DNA of 31,278 bases. Origin: Firmicutes bacterium CAG:646 (lineage in GTDB: Bacteria; Bacillota; Clostridia; Lachnospirales; Lachnospiraceae). The position numbers and the translations under genes were made by a program. Positions within the stretch are counted from its first letter, which is position 1. The number at the start of each line of letters is the position of its first letter. Of this stretch, positions 30,175 through 31,278 are shown in pieces. The notes beneath the pieces were generated by a model that did no database searches, was not told the origin of the DNA, and worked only from the letters and a program-made list of their open reading frames with translations. The stretch is from assembly GCA_000432335.1 (NCBI GenBank), contig HF995371.1:1-31278 (forward strand), in the 5' to 3' direction.

Positions 30175-31278
30175 ATGAAAGACTTGAAACATATTTTTTC
30201 TTACATGAAACCCTATCGTTGGGATTTTATGATCGCCGTTTTCCTTATTTTTGTGGAAACTGTATTTGAAATGATCATTCCCATTTTGATGACGGATATC
30301 ATTGATATCGGAATCCCCCAAAGAGACTATCCCCTCTTATACCAGCAGGGAGGGCTGATGATCTTCTGCGCTCTCATTGCACTGATCACCGGTCTCCTTT
30401 TCTCCCGTTTTGCTGCCCGGGCAGCCTACGGCTTTGGAGCAAATCTCCGTCTGGCAGAGTATAAAAAGATCCAGAATTACTCCTTTTCCAACCTGGATCA
30501 CTTTTCTTCCTCTTCTCTGGTGACGAGACTGACCACCGATGTAACCGTTATGCAGACCGCCATAAGCTCCGGTATCCGCCCGCTGGTTCGAAGCCCTATC
30601 ATGCTGATCATGGGAATCACTCTTTCCTTTATCCTGAACCGGCGGCTTGCTCTTGTATTCGTGATCTGCGCTCCGATTCTCGGTCTGATTCTTGCCCTCA
30701 TCGTTCACCGGGTCGGTCCTCTGTATAACCGACAACAAAATGCCATCGATCATCTGAACAATCGGATTCAAGAAGGGCTCACAGCTATCCGGGCGATCAA
30801 AGCTTTTGTCCGGGAAGATTATGAAACAGAACAATTTGAAAATGTCAATCAGGAACTTATGGATATCAGCTACAATACCAGCCGTCACGCCGTATTCAAC
30901 CTGCCGGCTTTCCAGATGGTTATGTATACCGTCATCGTCCTGATCATGTGGAACGGCGGTCAGTATATCCTAGCTGGCAATATGAAAGTCGGGGAACTCA
31001 CAGGATTTCTCAGCTATGTGCTTCAGATCATGAATTCTCTGATGATGATCTCCAATATTTTCCTGATGCTCACCCGCTCCCTTGCCAGCGCCCGGCGAAT
31101 CCATCAGGTTCTGGAGGAGGAACCTTCTCTGGTTTCTCCCGAAAATCCGCTTTCTGAAGTACCCAGCGGAGAGATCACCTTTGAAAATGTATCTTTTAAA
31201 TACTATTCTAAAGCTGAAAAAAATACGCTCTCCCATGTAAATCTGCAGATTCGCGCCGGAGAGACGGTAGGGATCATC
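30175..31278 (+). CDS. ABC exporter, permease-ATPase half transporter, 3' end beyond window
   Basis: First 368 residues of a type IV ABC half-exporter. The six-helix membrane domain spans about 1-310, opening MKDLKHIFSYMKPYRWDFMIAV and containing the coupling-helix region TRLTTDVTVMQ and GLTAIRAIKAFVRE. The ATPase domain begins with GEITFENVSFKY, and the window stops at AGETVGII, just before Walker A. AGGAGG lies before the ATG. In such marR loci a second half-transporter usually follows to form a heterodimer (BmrC/BmrD type), which could not be checked here. The substrate is probably a hydrophobic drug or peptide (inference). Confidence 0.92.
   Translation, partial: MKDLKHIFSYMKPYRWDFMIAVFLIFVETVFEMIIPILMTDIIDIGIPQRDYPLLYQQGGLMIFCALIALITGLLFSRFAARAAYGFGANLRLAEYKKIQNYSFSNLDHFSSSSLVTRLTTDVTVMQTAISSGIRPLVRSPIMLIMGITLSFILNRRLALVFVICAPILGLILALIVHRVGPLYNRQQNAIDHLNNRIQEGLTAIRAIKAFVREDYETEQFENVNQELMDISYNTSRHAVFNLPAFQMVMYTVIVLIMWNGGQYILAGNMKVGELTGFLSYVLQIMNSLMMISNIFLMLTRSLASARRIHQVLEEEPSLVSPENPLSEVPSGEITFENVSFKYYSKAEKNTLSHVNLQIRAGETVGII

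Noticed and set aside
1..31278. CRISPR array, prophage, rRNA operon or riboswitch
   Set aside because: No regularly spaced repeats, phage genes or rRNA sequence were seen, and no leader matched a riboswitch that I could recognise.

Overview
The window looks like a chromosomal segment of a Gram-positive, spore-forming anaerobe of the Lachnospiraceae type (Clostridia). The reasons are strong AGGAGG ribosome sites, consensus sigma-A promoters, sporulation genes (spoVT and a SleB-type hydrolase), an ATP-dependent PfkA with a TIDLD motif, small proteins resembling DUF6145 and DUF3786, and the local gene order. Species cannot be fixed from the sequence alone. Most genes up to about 21 kb are on the minus strand and are housekeeping genes.

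Region 1 (1-5573, minus): argF, birA, a DUF6145-like gene, dusB, greA and lysS lie head to tail. A textbook TTGACA-N17-TATAAT promoter, whose -35 box overlaps the dusB stop codon, gives greA-lysS its own start. lysS runs off the window edge and carries a C-terminal extension. Region 2 (5658-8442, minus): an NfeD-like protein plus an SPFH/stomatin protein form one unit closed by a strong terminator, followed by a patatin-like phospholipase.

Region 3 (8494-11754): an exported SH3/SleB cell-wall hydrolase and a membrane-anchored polysaccharide deacetylase, both acting on the envelope. The DNA around them is the least ordinary part of the window. It holds a GTTAC repeat cluster at the hydrolase promoter. 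It holds a plus-strand promoter followed by about 230 nt of hairpins ending in a terminator (candidate small RNA or structured repeat). It also holds a 164-bp MITE-like element with 13-bp terminal inverted repeats and an 8-bp target duplication, inserted in the deacetylase leader.

Region 4 (11755-21019, minus): SpoU-family RNA methyltransferase, pfkA, dnaE, a small SAM methyltransferase, cvfB, an acyl-ACP thioesterase, tRNA-Gln(CUG) and a CDF metal exporter. A 105-bp cruciform-forming sequence lies just upstream of dnaE. Region 5 (21168-27835): pncB (plus), a VanY-like peptidase and spoVT (minus), then a plus-strand operon. That operon encodes a helix-turn-helix/cytidylyltransferase/choline-kinase fusion, a LicB-like transporter, an acetyltransferase and a DUF3786-like protein, probably for taking up and activating choline or a similar amino alcohol.

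Region 6 (27836-31278): a ccdA-tlpA redox pair (minus), a compact type I toxin-antitoxin locus with a 31-residue holin-like peptide and a converging RNA, and a marR gene with a perfect 24-bp palindrome in front, leading into a multidrug-type ABC exporter cut by the window end.

I did not find one large undescribed system. The best leads are the structured region at 9.7-9.95 kb, the MITE, the dnaE-upstream cruciform, the HTH-LicC-LicA fusion and the type I toxin-antitoxin locus. All motif positions and repeat alignments were read by hand; no database search was run.
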